Assembly (NCBI RefSeq): GCF_004217135.1 | Contig: NZ_SHKK01000001.1 | Coordinates: forward strand, 496,001-560,000 | Reading direction: 5' to 3' | From: Micromonospora violae | Lineage (GTDB): Bacteria > Actinomycetota > Actinomycetes > Mycobacteriales > Micromonosporaceae | Length of the DNA: 64,000 nt | Part shown: positions 15,789-24,635 of the stretch, piece after piece | Layout: each line of letters starts with the position of its first letter | Numbering within the stretch: the first letter of the stretch is position 1 | The notes under the pieces: generated by a model | Databases searched by the model: none | What the model saw: the letters and a program-made list of their open reading frames with translations, nothing else | What the model was told of the DNA's origin: nothing | Made by a program: the position numbers and the translations under genes

Positions 15789-16922
15789 ATGGCAGGGTGG
15801 CGGAGCCGGGTGGCGGACGTGGCCCTGGTGCCCGCCGTTGCGCTGGTCGCCCTCGTGGGCCTGGTGGTGCAGTCGGGCGGCATCGACACCACCGCCGAGT
15901 GGGCGGCGCTGCCGGTGGTGCTGATCTCAGCGGGCGCGCTGTACCTGCGCCGCCGCCACCCGGTGCCGGTGGGTGTCGTGGCGCTTCTCGCCGTCGGTGC
16001 GTACGGTGCGCTGCTGCACCGCCCCGGACCGATCATGTTGGTGTTCGTCGTGGCGCTCTACACCGTCGTCGACGAGGGGCACCTCACCGTCGCCATCGGG
16101 CTGGGTCTCGCCTCGGTGATCGCCTTCGCGGTCGCCGACAGCGGCAACCGGTCGCCGAGCACCATGAACGGGGCGACGCTGCTGCACGCCGGCTGGCTTG
16201 TCGCCGTCATCGTCGGGGTGACCCGCAACCGCCGCGCCTACCTCGCCGAGGCGCGGGCCCGAGCGGCCGTCGCCGAGCAGCGGATGGAGGCGGAGGCCCG
16301 GCGACGGGCCACCGAGGAGCGGCTGCGCATCGCCCGGGAGCTGCACGACGTTCTCGGCCACCACCTGTCGCTGATCAACGTGCAGGCCAGTGCCGCGTTG
16401 CACCGCCCGGACCCGGCGCGGTCGGAGCAGGCCCTCACCGCGATCAAACAGACCAGCAAGGAGACGTTGCGGGAGCTGCGCGCGGCACTCGGCGTACTGC
16501 GTCAGGAGAATGCGCCAGCGGTCCTGCCCGCGCCCGGTCTGACCCGCCTCGACGACCTGATCAGGACGGCCGGTCGACCGGAGTTGGAGATCCGCGCCGA
16601 GCTGGCCGAGACCCGCTCGCTACCGCCGGAGGTCGACCTCGCGGTGTATCGGATCGTCCAGGAGGCGCTCACCAACGTGGCGCGGCACGCGGGTGCCACC
16701 GCCGCGGTGGTCCGGGTCCGACCCGACAACGACGATGTGCTCGTGGAGGTCGAGGACGACGGCACCGGTCAGCCGGGTGCGCCGGGCAGCGGAATCCTCG
16801 GCATGCGGGAACGGGTGCGGGTGCTCGGCGGTTCGCTGATGACGGGCGCACAGCCCGACGGCGGCTTCCGGGTTCGGGCCCGTCTGCCGGTGCGACCCGG
16901 CCCGGCGGGGGAGCGGCCGTGA
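15789..16922 (+). CDS. NarL/DesK-type sensor histidine kinase
   Basis: A 377-aa protein with about five N-terminal hydrophobic helices and hardly any extracytoplasmic loop, so the sensor is intramembrane. A coiled stretch (residues about 150-180) precedes the HisKA_3 box '[24 protein letters not shown]', with His in LHDVLGH as phospho-acceptor. The HATPase domain has the N-box '[17 protein letters not shown]' and '[23 protein letters not shown]'. It phosphorylates the regulator encoded immediately downstream (4-nt GTGA overlap). The stimulus is unknown. DesK/LiaS relatives sense membrane or envelope state. Confidence 0.9.
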   Translation: MAGWRSRVADVALVPAVALVALVGLVVQSGGIDTTAEWAALPVVLISAGALYLRRRHPVPVGVVALLAVGAYGALLHRPGPIMLVFVVALYTVVDEGHLTVAIGLGLASVIAFAVADSGNRSPSTMNGATLLHAGWLVAVIVGVTRNRRAYLAEARARAAVAEQRMEAEARRRATEERLRIARELHDVLGHHLSLINVQASAALHRPDPARSEQALTAIKQTSKETLRELRAALGVLRQENAPAVLPAPGLTRLDDLIRTAGRPELEIRAELAETRSLPPEVDLAVYRIVQEALTNVARHAGATAAVVRVRPDNDDVLVEVEDDGTGQPGAPGSGILGMRERVRVLGGSLMTGAQPDGGFRVRARLPVRPGPAGERP

Positions 16923-17581
16923 TCCGCCTCCTGCTCGTCGACGACCAGACCCTGGTCCGTGCCGGCTTCCGGTCCATCCTGGATGGTGAGGACGGCCTCC
17001 AGGTGGTCGGTGAGGCGGCTGACGGTGCCGAGGCGGTGCGGCTGGCCCGGCAGCTACGGCCGGATGTCGTCCTCATGGACATCCGGATGCCCGGGCTGGA
17101 CGGCCTGACCGCCACCGGTGAGATCAGCGCGAGCACCGATGCGCGCGTCATCATCCTGACCACGTTCGACCTGGACGACTACGTCTACGGCGCGTTGCGG
17201 GCCGGTGCCAGCGGCTTCCTGGTCAAGGACACCGAACCGGCCGAGTTGATCCACGGAGTGCGGGTGGTGGCCCGGGGTGACGCGCTGATCGCGCCGTCGA
17301 TCACCCGCCGGCTGATCGCCGAGTTCGCGGCCCGGGCCACGCACCCCGATCCGGGGCCGCGACTGAGCGTGCTCACCGAGCGGGAGCGTGAGGTGCTGGC
17401 GCTGGTCGCCGCCGGCCTGTCCAACGACGAGATCGCGGCGCGGCTGGTGCTGAGCCCGGCCACCGCCAAGACCCACGTCAGCCGGATCATGACGAAGGCC
17501 GGTGCCCGGGACCGCGCCCAGTTGGTGATCCTCGCCTACGAGTCCGGCCTGACCGTGCCGGGTTGGGTCACCCGCTCCTGA
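16919..17581 (+). CDS. NarL/FixJ-family response regulator
   Basis: A 220-aa protein starting at GTG 16919, which overlaps the kinase stop (GTGA) and follows GGGGGAG. The receiver domain has the acidic pair in '[14 protein letters not shown]', the phosphorylated Asp in '[15 protein letters not shown]', Thr in 'VIILTTFD' and Lys in 'GFLVKDTEP'. A LuxR-type HTH follows: '[48 protein letters not shown]'. The frame is open far upstream by GC bias, so only this start makes sense. Its target is unknown; the adjacent ABC exporter is a natural candidate. Confidence 0.92.
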   Translation: MIRLLLVDDQTLVRAGFRSILDGEDGLQVVGEAADGAEAVRLARQLRPDVVLMDIRMPGLDGLTATGEISASTDARVIILTTFDLDDYVYGALRAGASGFLVKDTEPAELIHGVRVVARGDALIAPSITRRLIAEFAARATHPDPGPRLSVLTEREREVLALVAAGLSNDEIAARLVLSPATAKTHVSRIMTKAGARDRAQLVILAYESGLTVPGWVTRS

Positions 17582-17647
17582 CCACCGCGTGTGGATGGCC
17601 GGTGCGGCCGGCACGGGGCACACCCCGCGGCGGGACCGGTCAGCCCG

Positions 17648-18040
17648 TTACCCGGTCAGCCCGTCGGTGCGGCGGGCCCGAGCCAGAGCGAGCCCACCGA
17701 GGACCGCGCTGACCAGCCCGACCACCACGGCCAGGTAGGCCCCGCCCCGCCCGTTCCCGGTGCCGATGCCACTGTCGGAGGTCGCGACCACCAGCGCGCC
17801 GAGCGCCATGCCGAGCAGACCGGCCGCCACGGCCAGGACCGCTCCCAGGCGGCCCGACCCGGCACCGAGGCGACCGGTGGGGCGGGCCAGTGCCACCCCA
17901 CCGATGATCGCGCCGGCGAGCCCCAGCAGGACGGCGACACTGGCGCCGACCCGTCCGGAGCTCATGGAGACAGTGGCGGCGGTCGACTCGGCCGAGGCCG
18001 GGGCGGCTACGGCGGTGACGAACAGGTGGTGGACGGACAT
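17648..18040 (-). CDS. Small DUF6223-like membrane protein
   Basis: A 130-aa protein with an N-terminal hydrophobic segment and three Gly/Ala-rich helices ('VAVLLGLAGAIIGGVALA', 'LGAVLAVAAGLLGMALGALVVA', 'AYLAVVVGLVSAVLGGLALARA'). The compact layout resembles the DUF6223 family of actinobacteria, for which I know no function. GAGGGG precedes the ATG. It converges on the response-regulator gene, 66 bp away. It is probably an integral membrane protein of the inner membrane. Confidence 0.6.
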   Translation of the reverse strand: MSVHHLFVTAVAAPASAESTAATVSMSSGRVGASVAVLLGLAGAIIGGVALARPTGRLGAGSGRLGAVLAVAAGLLGMALGALVVATSDSGIGTGNGRGGAYLAVVVGLVSAVLGGLALARARRTDGLTG

Positions 18041-18196
18041 CGTGGTTCCCCTCGGTCGGTTGACGGCTACAGCGGCAGCGTAGGAACCGCACCGCCCGTG
18101 AGTCGTCAGGCCGGAGTTGCCACCGGGCCTACCACCCGGGGTGTACGCGCTGCGGCTGTCGTACCGCAGCGGTTGTCCCGTTGGCCGGGCAGCGCA

Positions 18197-18685
18197 TCAC
18201 GGCGTTGGGGAGCCGCCCTCCGATCTGGGCTCCAGCACCACCACCGGGGTCTCCGACGATCGACGCGCCGCGTGGGCGTCGAAGTTCTTGTCCGCCTCCT
18301 GCCAGCGTGGCCACAGCCGGGACCGCTCGTCGTCGGTGGCGACGCGGGCACGGACCAGTCGCCGCCCGTCGGGCAGCTCGACGGATGCGTCCGGGTGGGC
18401 CTGCAGGTTGAGCCACCACGCGGGGGCGCCCTCGCCCCACCCGTTCATCGCCACCCCGACCAGGTTCGGGCCGTCCTCGAAGTACGCGATGATGACGCTG
18501 CGCTGCTGACCGGTCCGGCGGCCGGTCGTGGTCAGTCGCAGCGTGCCCCAGCTGTTCTCGCGCGGTCGCCACAGCCCGACCCGGCTGCCGGTGACCCGGT
18601 ACAGACCCCGGTGCACCACCCAGGCAAGACGGATGAACCACCGCGGCGGAAGCCACGGCGCTTTCGTTTCCTGACCGTCCGGCAT
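18197..18685 (-). CDS. F420H2-dependent nitroreductase/quinone reductase-like protein (DDN family)
   Basis: A 162-aa protein with the deazaflavin-dependent nitroreductase pattern: 'LRLTTTGRRTGQQRSVIIAYFEDGPNLVGVAMNGWGEGAPAWWLNLQAHPDASVEL'. The basic TTGRRTGQ loop is where F420 phosphate groups bind in this family. GGGGAGG sits 7 nt before the ATG. Known relatives reduce quinones or nitro compounds with F420H2. With the LLM enzymes and the NADP/F420 reductase-like gene in the same window it supports an F420-using host. It stands alone, 39 bp from the STAND gene end. Confidence 0.85.
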   Translation of the reverse strand: MPDGQETKAPWLPPRWFIRLAWVVHRGLYRVTGSRVGLWRPRENSWGTLRLTTTGRRTGQQRSVIIAYFEDGPNLVGVAMNGWGEGAPAWWLNLQAHPDASVELPDGRRLVRARVATDDERSRLWPRWQEADKNFDAHAARRSSETPVVVLEPRSEGGSPTP

Positions 18686-18723
18686 GACGAAACCTCCCCT
18701 AGCAGCGGATGTCTGGACTGGCG

Positions 18724-21339
18724 TTACCCGTGCCGTGCGACGTACGCGGCGAAGTGATCAGCCCAGCGGCGGGTGACGACCTCGACGGGTTCGAGCCACT
18801 GGGTCGGCTGGCTGGGCAGTGACAGGCCGACCGACTCCAGGAGGCACTCGACCGGGATCATTGAACGGCTTCGCGAGGGCAGCAGACTGAGTTCGTCTCG
18901 GAGCCGCTCCAGACGGTCGCGCGCTCCGAGACGTAGTGCGGTGCAGCATTCGGCAAGACCGTAGCGGTACCCGATCTCGCCCGTCGACGCCTCGTCCAGC
19001 GTCCGTATCCGGTCGATGGTCAGCGCGTTGTCCGTCGGGGCCGACCGCCCCAGCAGGACCGTGGTCAGCAGCGCGGTGCGGGTCGCGATCAGGTGGCCGG
19101 AGAGGTCGGCCTGATCAACGAAGTCGAGCATCTCGTCGGTGCTCACATCGCCGCGGAAGAACGTCCGCCGCATCAGCAGTGTGCCGACCTCATCCAGGTA
19201 CTCCCGCTGGCGGCCGGCGTCGCGCAGCTTCGCCATCTTGTCGGCGACCTCAGCGAAGTAGCGCTCTGGCCGGCCGTGGGCGTACTCGGCCACCCGCGTG
19301 ATGAAGTCCCGCACGGGGAGCCCTTCTGCGGCCTGCTCGGCATCAATGAAGCGCCGGGCCAGGCTCAGAACCTGCGGGCCCTGTCCCCGGTGCAGTGGCG
19401 TGGGTTTACGTGCAACCAGCTCGTCGAAGACGGCGAGCGCCTCGTCCCAGCGCTGGCACAGTCGCAGCGTATAGCCGAGGTGGCGGCCCGCAGGTGCCTG
19501 GAGCGGGTGATCAGAGTCGAAGATCTCGCGGAGCAGGCTCAGCCGCTCGTTCATGGGCGTCTCGATGGACTTGGCCGCGATGAAGTTCAGGACCAGGCGT
19601 CCGTACTCGGTGCGGCTCGCGGCCGGCACCCGGGACCGTAGGCCCTGCACCGAGGGACTGAACACGATGGCGCGTGACAGCCAGTCCTCGTAATTTTCGC
19701 TCGGAGCTGGCTCCAAGGTCGTGCTCTGCTCGCACACCAGCACGATGGCGACACCGATCAGGTCCAGGACCTCTCGATTATCCTCGCGTTCCTTGGCATC
19801 GTCGTGCAGACGCCGGACCACCGCCGCAGCCCGGCCGGCGGCCAGCTCCCAGTCGCGCTCGGACCAGCCGCCGGAGATCTGGTGGTCGGACTGGCGGATC
19901 GCCTCTCGGACGGCGTCGTGGATCCGGTACGGGAAGCGGTCGCTGTGGTGGTGGTCGATCATCGGACGTCGAACGGCCCGCTCGGCGCAGCCGTGGTCGA
20001 CGTCCGCCGCGGCTGCCATCAGATGAGTGTCGAAGACCCGGAACAGGCACGCCGCCCGGATGGCCCGCTGCTCGTCGGCGGGGACGTCGTCGAGGATGCG
20101 CATCACCAGCGAGCCGAGGGAACCCGTGACGTCCTGCGCCTCCACCTGGCGTCCACTCCCGGCATCCTTGATCGAGATGGCGACCTGCCGGGCCAGTTCC
20201 AGATACTGCGGTAGCCCGGCGGACGATCGGACCAGCTGCTCGACGACGTCATCGCTCATCGGCAGGTCGAGCTGAGCACGTCCACGCAGGATCAACGCCC
20301 GGGTGTCCGAGGGGGAGAGGTTGCCCACGAGATGCTGCCGAGGGTTGTCCGAGGCCCCCGGCACGAGCCCCGGCCAGGTCCATGGGCCGCGGTGCGGAAG
20401 GTCGACGCGGCCCTCGTCGTGCCAGCTCAGCAGATCGCGCCCGGTCAGCACGAACAACACGTTCGGCATGCCGTGGACCAGCCGGTTGAGGTGCCCCTCC
20501 GAGACCCGTCGCGGGTCGAGGGCCAGGCGCTCGGTGGTGTCGACGAACACCGCCAGCAGGGGTGACGGAACGATCTGGGCCAGCTCCCACGACAGGGCAG
20601 CGGCGAGCTCACAGGCCAGTGCTGGTCGAGGCTCGGTGGGGCTCGGTTCGTCGGCGCACCGGAGCAGGAACTCCTCGAAGCCCGGGAATCCGTCGACCGC
20701 GAGTCGCAGGTCGCGTCGACGTCGGACTTCGCCGACCACCTTCCGGACCCCCCGCACCGCGAGCGAGGTGGCCGTGCCACCGGCGAGGTCCGCCAGCGAG
20801 CCGAGGTCCTTGAGCACCTCACCCACCGTCTCCGCTACGGAGTTCTCCAGCTCGTCCCGTCCCCGGAAGCGGGGCAGCGACTCGCCGGGACGGAGCGCCG
20901 ACCAGTAGGCCGTGAACGCCAGGTCGAAGACCGGCCATCGGCGACGGATGCTGGCCACACCGGCCCGCAACGCGAGCAGCGCGGCTGGAAGGTCCATGCG
21001 GCCGACCGAGCCGTGCAGGTCGATGCGCGCCGTTGCGTCGACGTGGGTGGCGGGAGCCGGCCCCCAGCCATTGACGAGCGGAAGGTCGTGACGGACCCAG
21101 GCGTCCAACCGTTCGGAGAGCGCGGTCTTACCGATGCCACCGAGGCCGTAGAAAGTCAGTACGTTATGGCGGGTGATCCCGACCTCGTCGTCGCTGTCGA
21201 GCAACTGGCGAAAACGGGTCAGCGTCGACTTGAACGCTTGAGACTCGCTCTCCCGGTCGGTGAACAGTTCGCCGGCATGGGGCGGGCCGTCGCGGTGCGT
21301 GCCGGTGCCCGGGGGAGAAACCTTCATCAGCCGCCACAT
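18724..21339 (-). CDS. STAND-class NTPase (NB-ARC-like) with helical C-terminal half
   Basis: An 871-aa protein. A short N-terminal tail leads straight to 'LFTDRESESQAFKSTLTRF' and the P-loop 'FYGLGGIGKTAL' (residues 65-72). A Walker B-like 'LLAVFVDTTERL' (261-272), sensor 'VLFVLTGRDLLSW' and 'GLPQYLELARQV' (GLPL position) follow. Residues about 470-871 are helical with TPR-like spacing ('RHLGYTLRLCQRWDEALAVFDELVARKP'). This is the architecture of switch-like signalling ATPases that oligomerise on ligand binding. No effector domain (nuclease, TIR, protease) is fused at the N-terminus. No convincing ribosome-binding site is seen before the first ATG (21339) or the next (21327), so the start is uncertain. 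Antiphage and developmental-signalling roles are both possible. Confidence 0.75.
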   Translation of the reverse strand: MWRLMKVSPPGTGTHRDGPPHAGELFTDRESESQAFKSTLTRFRQLLDSDDEVGITRHNVLTFYGLGGIGKTALSERLDAWVRHDLPLVNGWGPAPATHVDATARIDLHGSVGRMDLPAALLALRAGVASIRRRWPVFDLAFTAYWSALRPGESLPRFRGRDELENSVAETVGEVLKDLGSLADLAGGTATSLAVRGVRKVVGEVRRRRDLRLAVDGFPGFEEFLLRCADEPSPTEPRPALACELAAALSWELAQIVPSPLLAVFVDTTERLALDPRRVSEGHLNRLVHGMPNVLFVLTGRDLLSWHDEGRVDLPHRGPWTWPGLVPGASDNPRQHLVGNLSPSDTRALILRGRAQLDLPMSDDVVEQLVRSSAGLPQYLELARQVAISIKDAGSGRQVEAQDVTGSLGSLVMRILDDVPADEQRAIRAACLFRVFDTHLMAAAADVDHGCAERAVRRPMIDHHHSDRFPYRIHDAVREAIRQSDHQISGGWSERDWELAAGRAAAVVRRLHDDAKEREDNREVLDLIGVAIVLVCEQSTTLEPAPSENYEDWLSRAIVFSPSVQGLRSRVPAASRTEYGRLVLNFIAAKSIETPMNERLSLLREIFDSDHPLQAPAGRHLGYTLRLCQRWDEALAVFDELVARKPTPLHRGQGPQVLSLARRFIDAEQAAEGLPVRDFITRVAEYAHGRPERYFAEVADKMAKLRDAGRQREYLDEVGTLLMRRTFFRGDVSTDEMLDFVDQADLSGHLIATRTALLTTVLLGRSAPTDNALTIDRIRTLDEASTGEIGYRYGLAECCTALRLGARDRLERLRDELSLLPSRSRSMIPVECLLESVGLSLPSQPTQWLEPVEVVTRRWADHFAAYVARHG

Positions 21340-21471
21340 CCAGGGTCGGTAGCTTCACTGTGGACCGAGATCCCCTAGTCTCCGGGCGCGAGCGCGACCC
21401 GGGTCCAGGTGTCCATGATCCGACGGAAGACCAGACCGATCGGTGGAGTCGTTGAGGGCGGCGACTCCGGC

Positions 21472-22239
21472 TTACCGCTGCCAGGCGTCGATGGCGCGTA
21501 CGCCGTCGCGCACGACCCGGTCCAGGATGGCCGGGTTGCCGCTGGTGCCCTCCCACCCCTGGTCGTTGAAGACCGTCACTGTGCTGTCGACGCGGGCCAC
21601 GGCGATCTGGCTGGACGCGGTGCCGCCGGTGCGTTCGCCGTTCAGGCTCGTCTCCGGCCAGGTTCGGGTCAGCAGCAACGCCTCGCCACCGACCCCGGTC
21701 AGCACCTCGCTCTTGACGGTGACCCGGGTTCCGGCCTGGTCGTACGAGGGGCACGCCTGCACGGCGGTGCGGAGCCGGTCCAGGTAGGCCGAGGCGCCGG
21801 CACCGTCGAAGGTGAAGATGGTCTGGTGGATCATCCCCTGCGGCACGTTGCTGGCGGGCTCGCCGGCCGTCTGGTAGGTGACGGTCATCGCGGCGCTCGC
21901 GGTGACCTGTCGGCCGCCGGTGCCGAACTCGTTGCCGCACAGCGTCGGCAGAGCCTGTTCGACGGGTGTCGTCCGTCGTGGAGACTTCCGCAGCTCGGCG
22001 GGCAACTCGACGAAGGCCGAGGTCGGGATGGTCACCCGAGGGCTGCTCGCGCTCGGAGACGGCGCGTCCGTCGGGGGCGCTGCCGCCGCCGTGCTGGACG
22101 GTGCGGTGGGCGCCGGGGCCGAGTCGGGCGGTTCCTCGGTGGTGGTGCAGGCGGCGGCCAGCGCGATGGTGCCGAGCAGCGGGAGCAGCGCGAGCGCGCG
22201 CCGGGTACGCGCCGGTGGCAGTGGTACGGATCGGCTCAT
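21472..22239 (-). CDS. Secreted lipoprotein, PknH-sensor-like C-terminal domain
   Basis: A 255-aa protein. ATG at 22239 is chosen of three consecutive start codons because GAGGGG lies 5 nt before it. The signal sequence ends in a lipobox (IALAAAC), so Cys is lipidated. A 45-residue Pro/Ser/Thr/Ala spacer follows, then a domain with two conserved-type Cys ('LPTLCGNEFGTGG' and 'VQACPSYDQAG') and 'VAVARV...TVTVFNDQGWEG'. Its layout resembles the extracellular sensor domain of mycobacterial PknH. No kinase is fused or adjacent. Function unknown; it sits on the outer face of the membrane. Confidence 0.7.
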   Translation of the reverse strand: MSRSVPLPPARTRRALALLPLLGTIALAAACTTTEEPPDSAPAPTAPSSTAAAAPPTDAPSPSASSPRVTIPTSAFVELPAELRKSPRRTTPVEQALPTLCGNEFGTGGRQVTASAAMTVTYQTAGEPASNVPQGMIHQTIFTFDGAGASAYLDRLRTAVQACPSYDQAGTRVTVKSEVLTGVGGEALLLTRTWPETSLNGERTGGTASSQIAVARVDSTVTVFNDQGWEGTSGNPAILDRVVRDGVRAIDAWQR

Positions 22240-22525
22240 CATCACCCCTCATCTGTGCCGGGGGAAGTGCCCTGCGCCGAGCCGACCGAAACGATCACGC
22301 GGCGGCCCGGAGATCGACCGGACCACCGGATCTGAGGCGTCATCGCATCGACCGGGCCGTCAGGTCGCCCCCGCGTGACCAGCGTAATCGCTCAATGCGC
22401 TACCGGAATGTCGGATGACGTCCAGGCGTGCGGAGTCGGCTGCTGCCGGCCGAGCTGACGCCCGGACCCCGCGACAGGGGCTGGACCGCGCCGGAGCGGA
22501 TGTGACGGGCGACCCCTCGGGCCGG

Positions 22526-22897
22526 TCAGCGGGTCCGCTTCGTCGCCCGCTTCCGGGGCGGCGTCAACAGGTCGGCGATCTGCGCGATCGCGGAGGGCAC
22601 CAGGCGGTAGTACGCCCAGACCCCGCGCTTGTCGCGTTCGAGGAGGCCGGCCTCGGTGAGGATCCGAAGGTGATGACTCACGGTCGGCTGGGAGAGGTTG
22701 AGCGCCGAGGTGAGGTCACTCACGGACGCCTCGCCTTCCGGCGCGGACTGGATCAGGCTGAGTAGCCGGAGTCGCGCCGGATCGGCGAAGGCCTTCAGGA
22801 CCCCCGCTAGCTTCTCGGCATCGGCCCGCTTGATTGGGTCGCCGGTGAGCGGCGAGATCGCAGGCATGGCAGTTTTCGCAGTTCCCACGCCTGCCAT
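22526..22897 (-). CDS. ArsR-family transcriptional regulator
   Basis: A 123-aa winged-helix protein: 'LAGVLKAFADPARLRLLSLIQSAPEGEASVSDLTSALNLSQPTVSHHLRILTEAGLLERDKRGVWAYYRLV'. The ArsR metal motif ELCVCDL in helix 3 is replaced by 'EASVSDL' with no Cys, so it is not an alpha3-site As(III)/Cd sensor. Another ligand or a C-terminal metal site would be needed. No transporter or resistance gene is next to it, so its target cannot be named. No clear ribosome-binding site is seen; an internal ATG at codon 11 is possible. Confidence 0.85.
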   Translation of the reverse strand: MAGVGTAKTAMPAISPLTGDPIKRADAEKLAGVLKAFADPARLRLLSLIQSAPEGEASVSDLTSALNLSQPTVSHHLRILTEAGLLERDKRGVWAYYRLVPSAIAQIADLLTPPRKRATKRTR

Positions 22898-23014
22898 AGT
22901 GACACCAACACCATCAATAAACCGGTAGAACCGGCACCAGTCCTCCGATGGCGTCCGGATGGCGGACCGGAACCACCGAACGTGAGTCGACCGTCGACGT
23001 CCGCGGTGACCCGC

Positions 23015-23050
23015 GGGCCGTGTGGAGCTTCGCGAAGCTCCACACGGCCC
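23015..23050. terminator. 36-bp perfect palindrome downstream of the xylanase gene
   Basis: Both halves (23015-23032 and 23033-23050) are exact reverse complements: the left starts GGGCCGTGTGGAGC and the centre is TTCGCGAA. As RNA it would form an 18-bp hairpin capped by a UUCG-like turn. It begins 17 bp after the xylanase stop codon (minus strand), so a terminator is the simplest reading, though a protein-binding cruciform is possible. There is no T tract. Confidence 0.7.
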
Positions 23051-23066
23051 TACGCCGACGGACGCG

Positions 23067-24260
23067 TCAGCGGTGCGGTTTGGGGGCGATGCGGGGCAGC
23101 ACGTACGGCGGCCCAGCGAAGATCAGGTCGGACTTCAGTTCGTGGTACGCCCGCTTGGGCTGGTAGTTCTCGTCGTAGATGGTGGCCAGACCCTCCGGCG
23201 GGTCGCTGAACCAGCCCGGCACCCAGGAGTGGTTGTCACTGAAACCCCACACCGTGTACGACAGGCAGCTCCGCACCGCGAGGCACGCCTTCATCAGCAC
23301 GCTGAAGTTGGCGGCCGACGCCTGAAGCCGGGGGTTGATCTCTTCCGAGTTGCCCGCCTGGACGCCTTCCGTCAGCTGGCTGCGGACGTCGACCTCGGTG
23401 AACGCGGTCGCGACGCCGAGCCCGCTGAACTTCTTCAGCGCGGCGGTCACCTGGAGGGTGTCGTAGTTGCCGTACTGGGTGCCCAGGTGGCCCTGGGAAC
23501 CGACGCCGTCGATCGGGACGCCCTGGGCGCGCAGGCTCTTGGTCATGTCGTACACGAACTGGGTCTTGTCGTCGGCCGGGTTGCCCGAGCCGAACGCCTC
23601 GATGTTGTAGTCGTTGTAGAACAGCAGGGCCTTGGGGTCGGCCGCCCGTGCCCAGCGGAACGCGTCGGCGATGTAGCCGGGCCCGAGGTTCTGCGCCCAG
23701 AAGCCCTTGTAGTGCAGGGTCGACGGAGTGTCCCAGGGGTCGCTGACCGCCTCGTTGACCACGTCCCACTGCCAGATCTTGCCCTTGTAGCGCTTCACGA
23801 CGGTGGTGATGTGCTTGCGCAGCAGCTCGCGCAACTCCTGCTTGCTGATGGAGCCGTCGGCGACGCCACTGGTCAACCAGGCGGGCAACTGGTTGTGCCA
23901 GACCAGTACGTGGCCGCGCACGCTCTGCCGGTTGCGCTTGGCGAACTCGATGAGCTCGTCGGCCGGCGCCCAGTTGTAATTGCCGCGGGTGGGCTCCAGG
24001 CTCTCCCACTTCATCGCGTTCTCGGCGGTGACCGAGGCGAACTCGGTGGCGGCCAGCTTGCGGTACTGCGGGTCGCTGGCGTCGTTGAGGGCATCCATGC
24101 TCACCGCGGTGCCGACGTGCAGGCCGTGGCGCAGGCCAAGGGCGGCGAGGGTCTGCGTCGTGGGGTCGTACGGCCGACTCGCGGTGGCCGGCACGGCGTT
24201 CAACGTCGCGACGGTCGCGACGGCGACCAGGCCGACGGTCGACCACTGTCTCACGTTCAT
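23067..24260 (-). CDS. Secreted endo-1,4-beta-xylanase (GH10)
   Basis: A 397-aa protein. ATG at 24260 (MNVRQWSTVGLVAVATVATL) is chosen because AAGGGAAGG precedes it. The signal peptide is cleaved near ATASRP. A single GH10 TIM barrel follows: 'ASVTAENAMKWESLEPTRG', 'VRGHVLVWHNQLPAWL', acid/base Glu in 'WDVVNEAVSD', nucleophile Glu in 'ATAFTEVDVR', and 'YTVWGFSDNHSW' near the end. No carbohydrate-binding module is attached, unlike the other secreted carbohydrases here. It cleaves internal xylan bonds outside the cell. The upstream region has a cluster of CCGGAAA repeats and palindromes (24366-24446), but none of the arabinose-locus operators. Confidence 0.95.
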   Translation of the reverse strand: MNVRQWSTVGLVAVATVATLNAVPATASRPYDPTTQTLAALGLRHGLHVGTAVSMDALNDASDPQYRKLAATEFASVTAENAMKWESLEPTRGNYNWAPADELIEFAKRNRQSVRGHVLVWHNQLPAWLTSGVADGSISKQELRELLRKHITTVVKRYKGKIWQWDVVNEAVSDPWDTPSTLHYKGFWAQNLGPGYIADAFRWARAADPKALLFYNDYNIEAFGSGNPADDKTQFVYDMTKSLRAQGVPIDGVGSQGHLGTQYGNYDTLQVTAALKKFSGLGVATAFTEVDVRSQLTEGVQAGNSEEINPRLQASAANFSVLMKACLAVRSCLSYTVWGFSDNHSWVPGWFSDPPEGLATIYDENYQPKRAYHELKSDLIFAGPPYVLPRIAPKPHR

Positions 24261-24365
24261 GTGCCTTCCCTTCCAGACGATCAATAGATGAATCTCGATC
24301 TAGGAGGTGAGGGTCCGTCCAATGTTGGCGGGCGGGGGCGCCGGCGAGGTTGGTGACGCCGGTAG

Positions 24366-24446
24366 TTCCGGCCGGAAACCGGAAACTCGCTCGAAACATT
24401 AAGCCGGTCAATGTCTGGGCGTCAACGCTGAAAACTTCCGGAAATT
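24366..24446. promoter_or_regulatory. Operator-like palindromes upstream of the xylanase gene
   Basis: TTCCGGCCGGAA (24366-24377) is a perfect 12-bp palindrome. It is followed by CCGGAAA direct repeats, a GAAACTCGCTCGAAAC direct repeat (24382-24397), and TTCCGGAA (24436-24443). These fill the 24261-24635 gap, which has no credible gene and is locally AT-rich near 24390-24450. They probably include the xylanase promoter and binding sites for a sugar-responsive repressor. I cannot point to a specific -35/-10 pair. Confidence 0.4.
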
Positions 24447-24635
24447 CATCACATGAGCTGGGCGGCCCCGAGCGGTGAGCGGTCGAAACTTTCGGCTACC
24501 GGCGGTCCGGCGACCGGCTGCCGGCGGCGCAGGGTGCGGCGGACCGACACGTTCGCGCGATGCCGCCATCGGGGCGCACGACGACCGGCATCGTCGACGG
24601 GTGGGCCGACGATGCCGGGTGCTGCGGAGAACCGG

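Noticed and set aside
15797-16918. Open frame fused in front of the response regulator
   Set aside because: It is out of frame with the histidine kinase that occupies this DNA. The regulator starts at GTG 16919 with its own ribosome-binding site.
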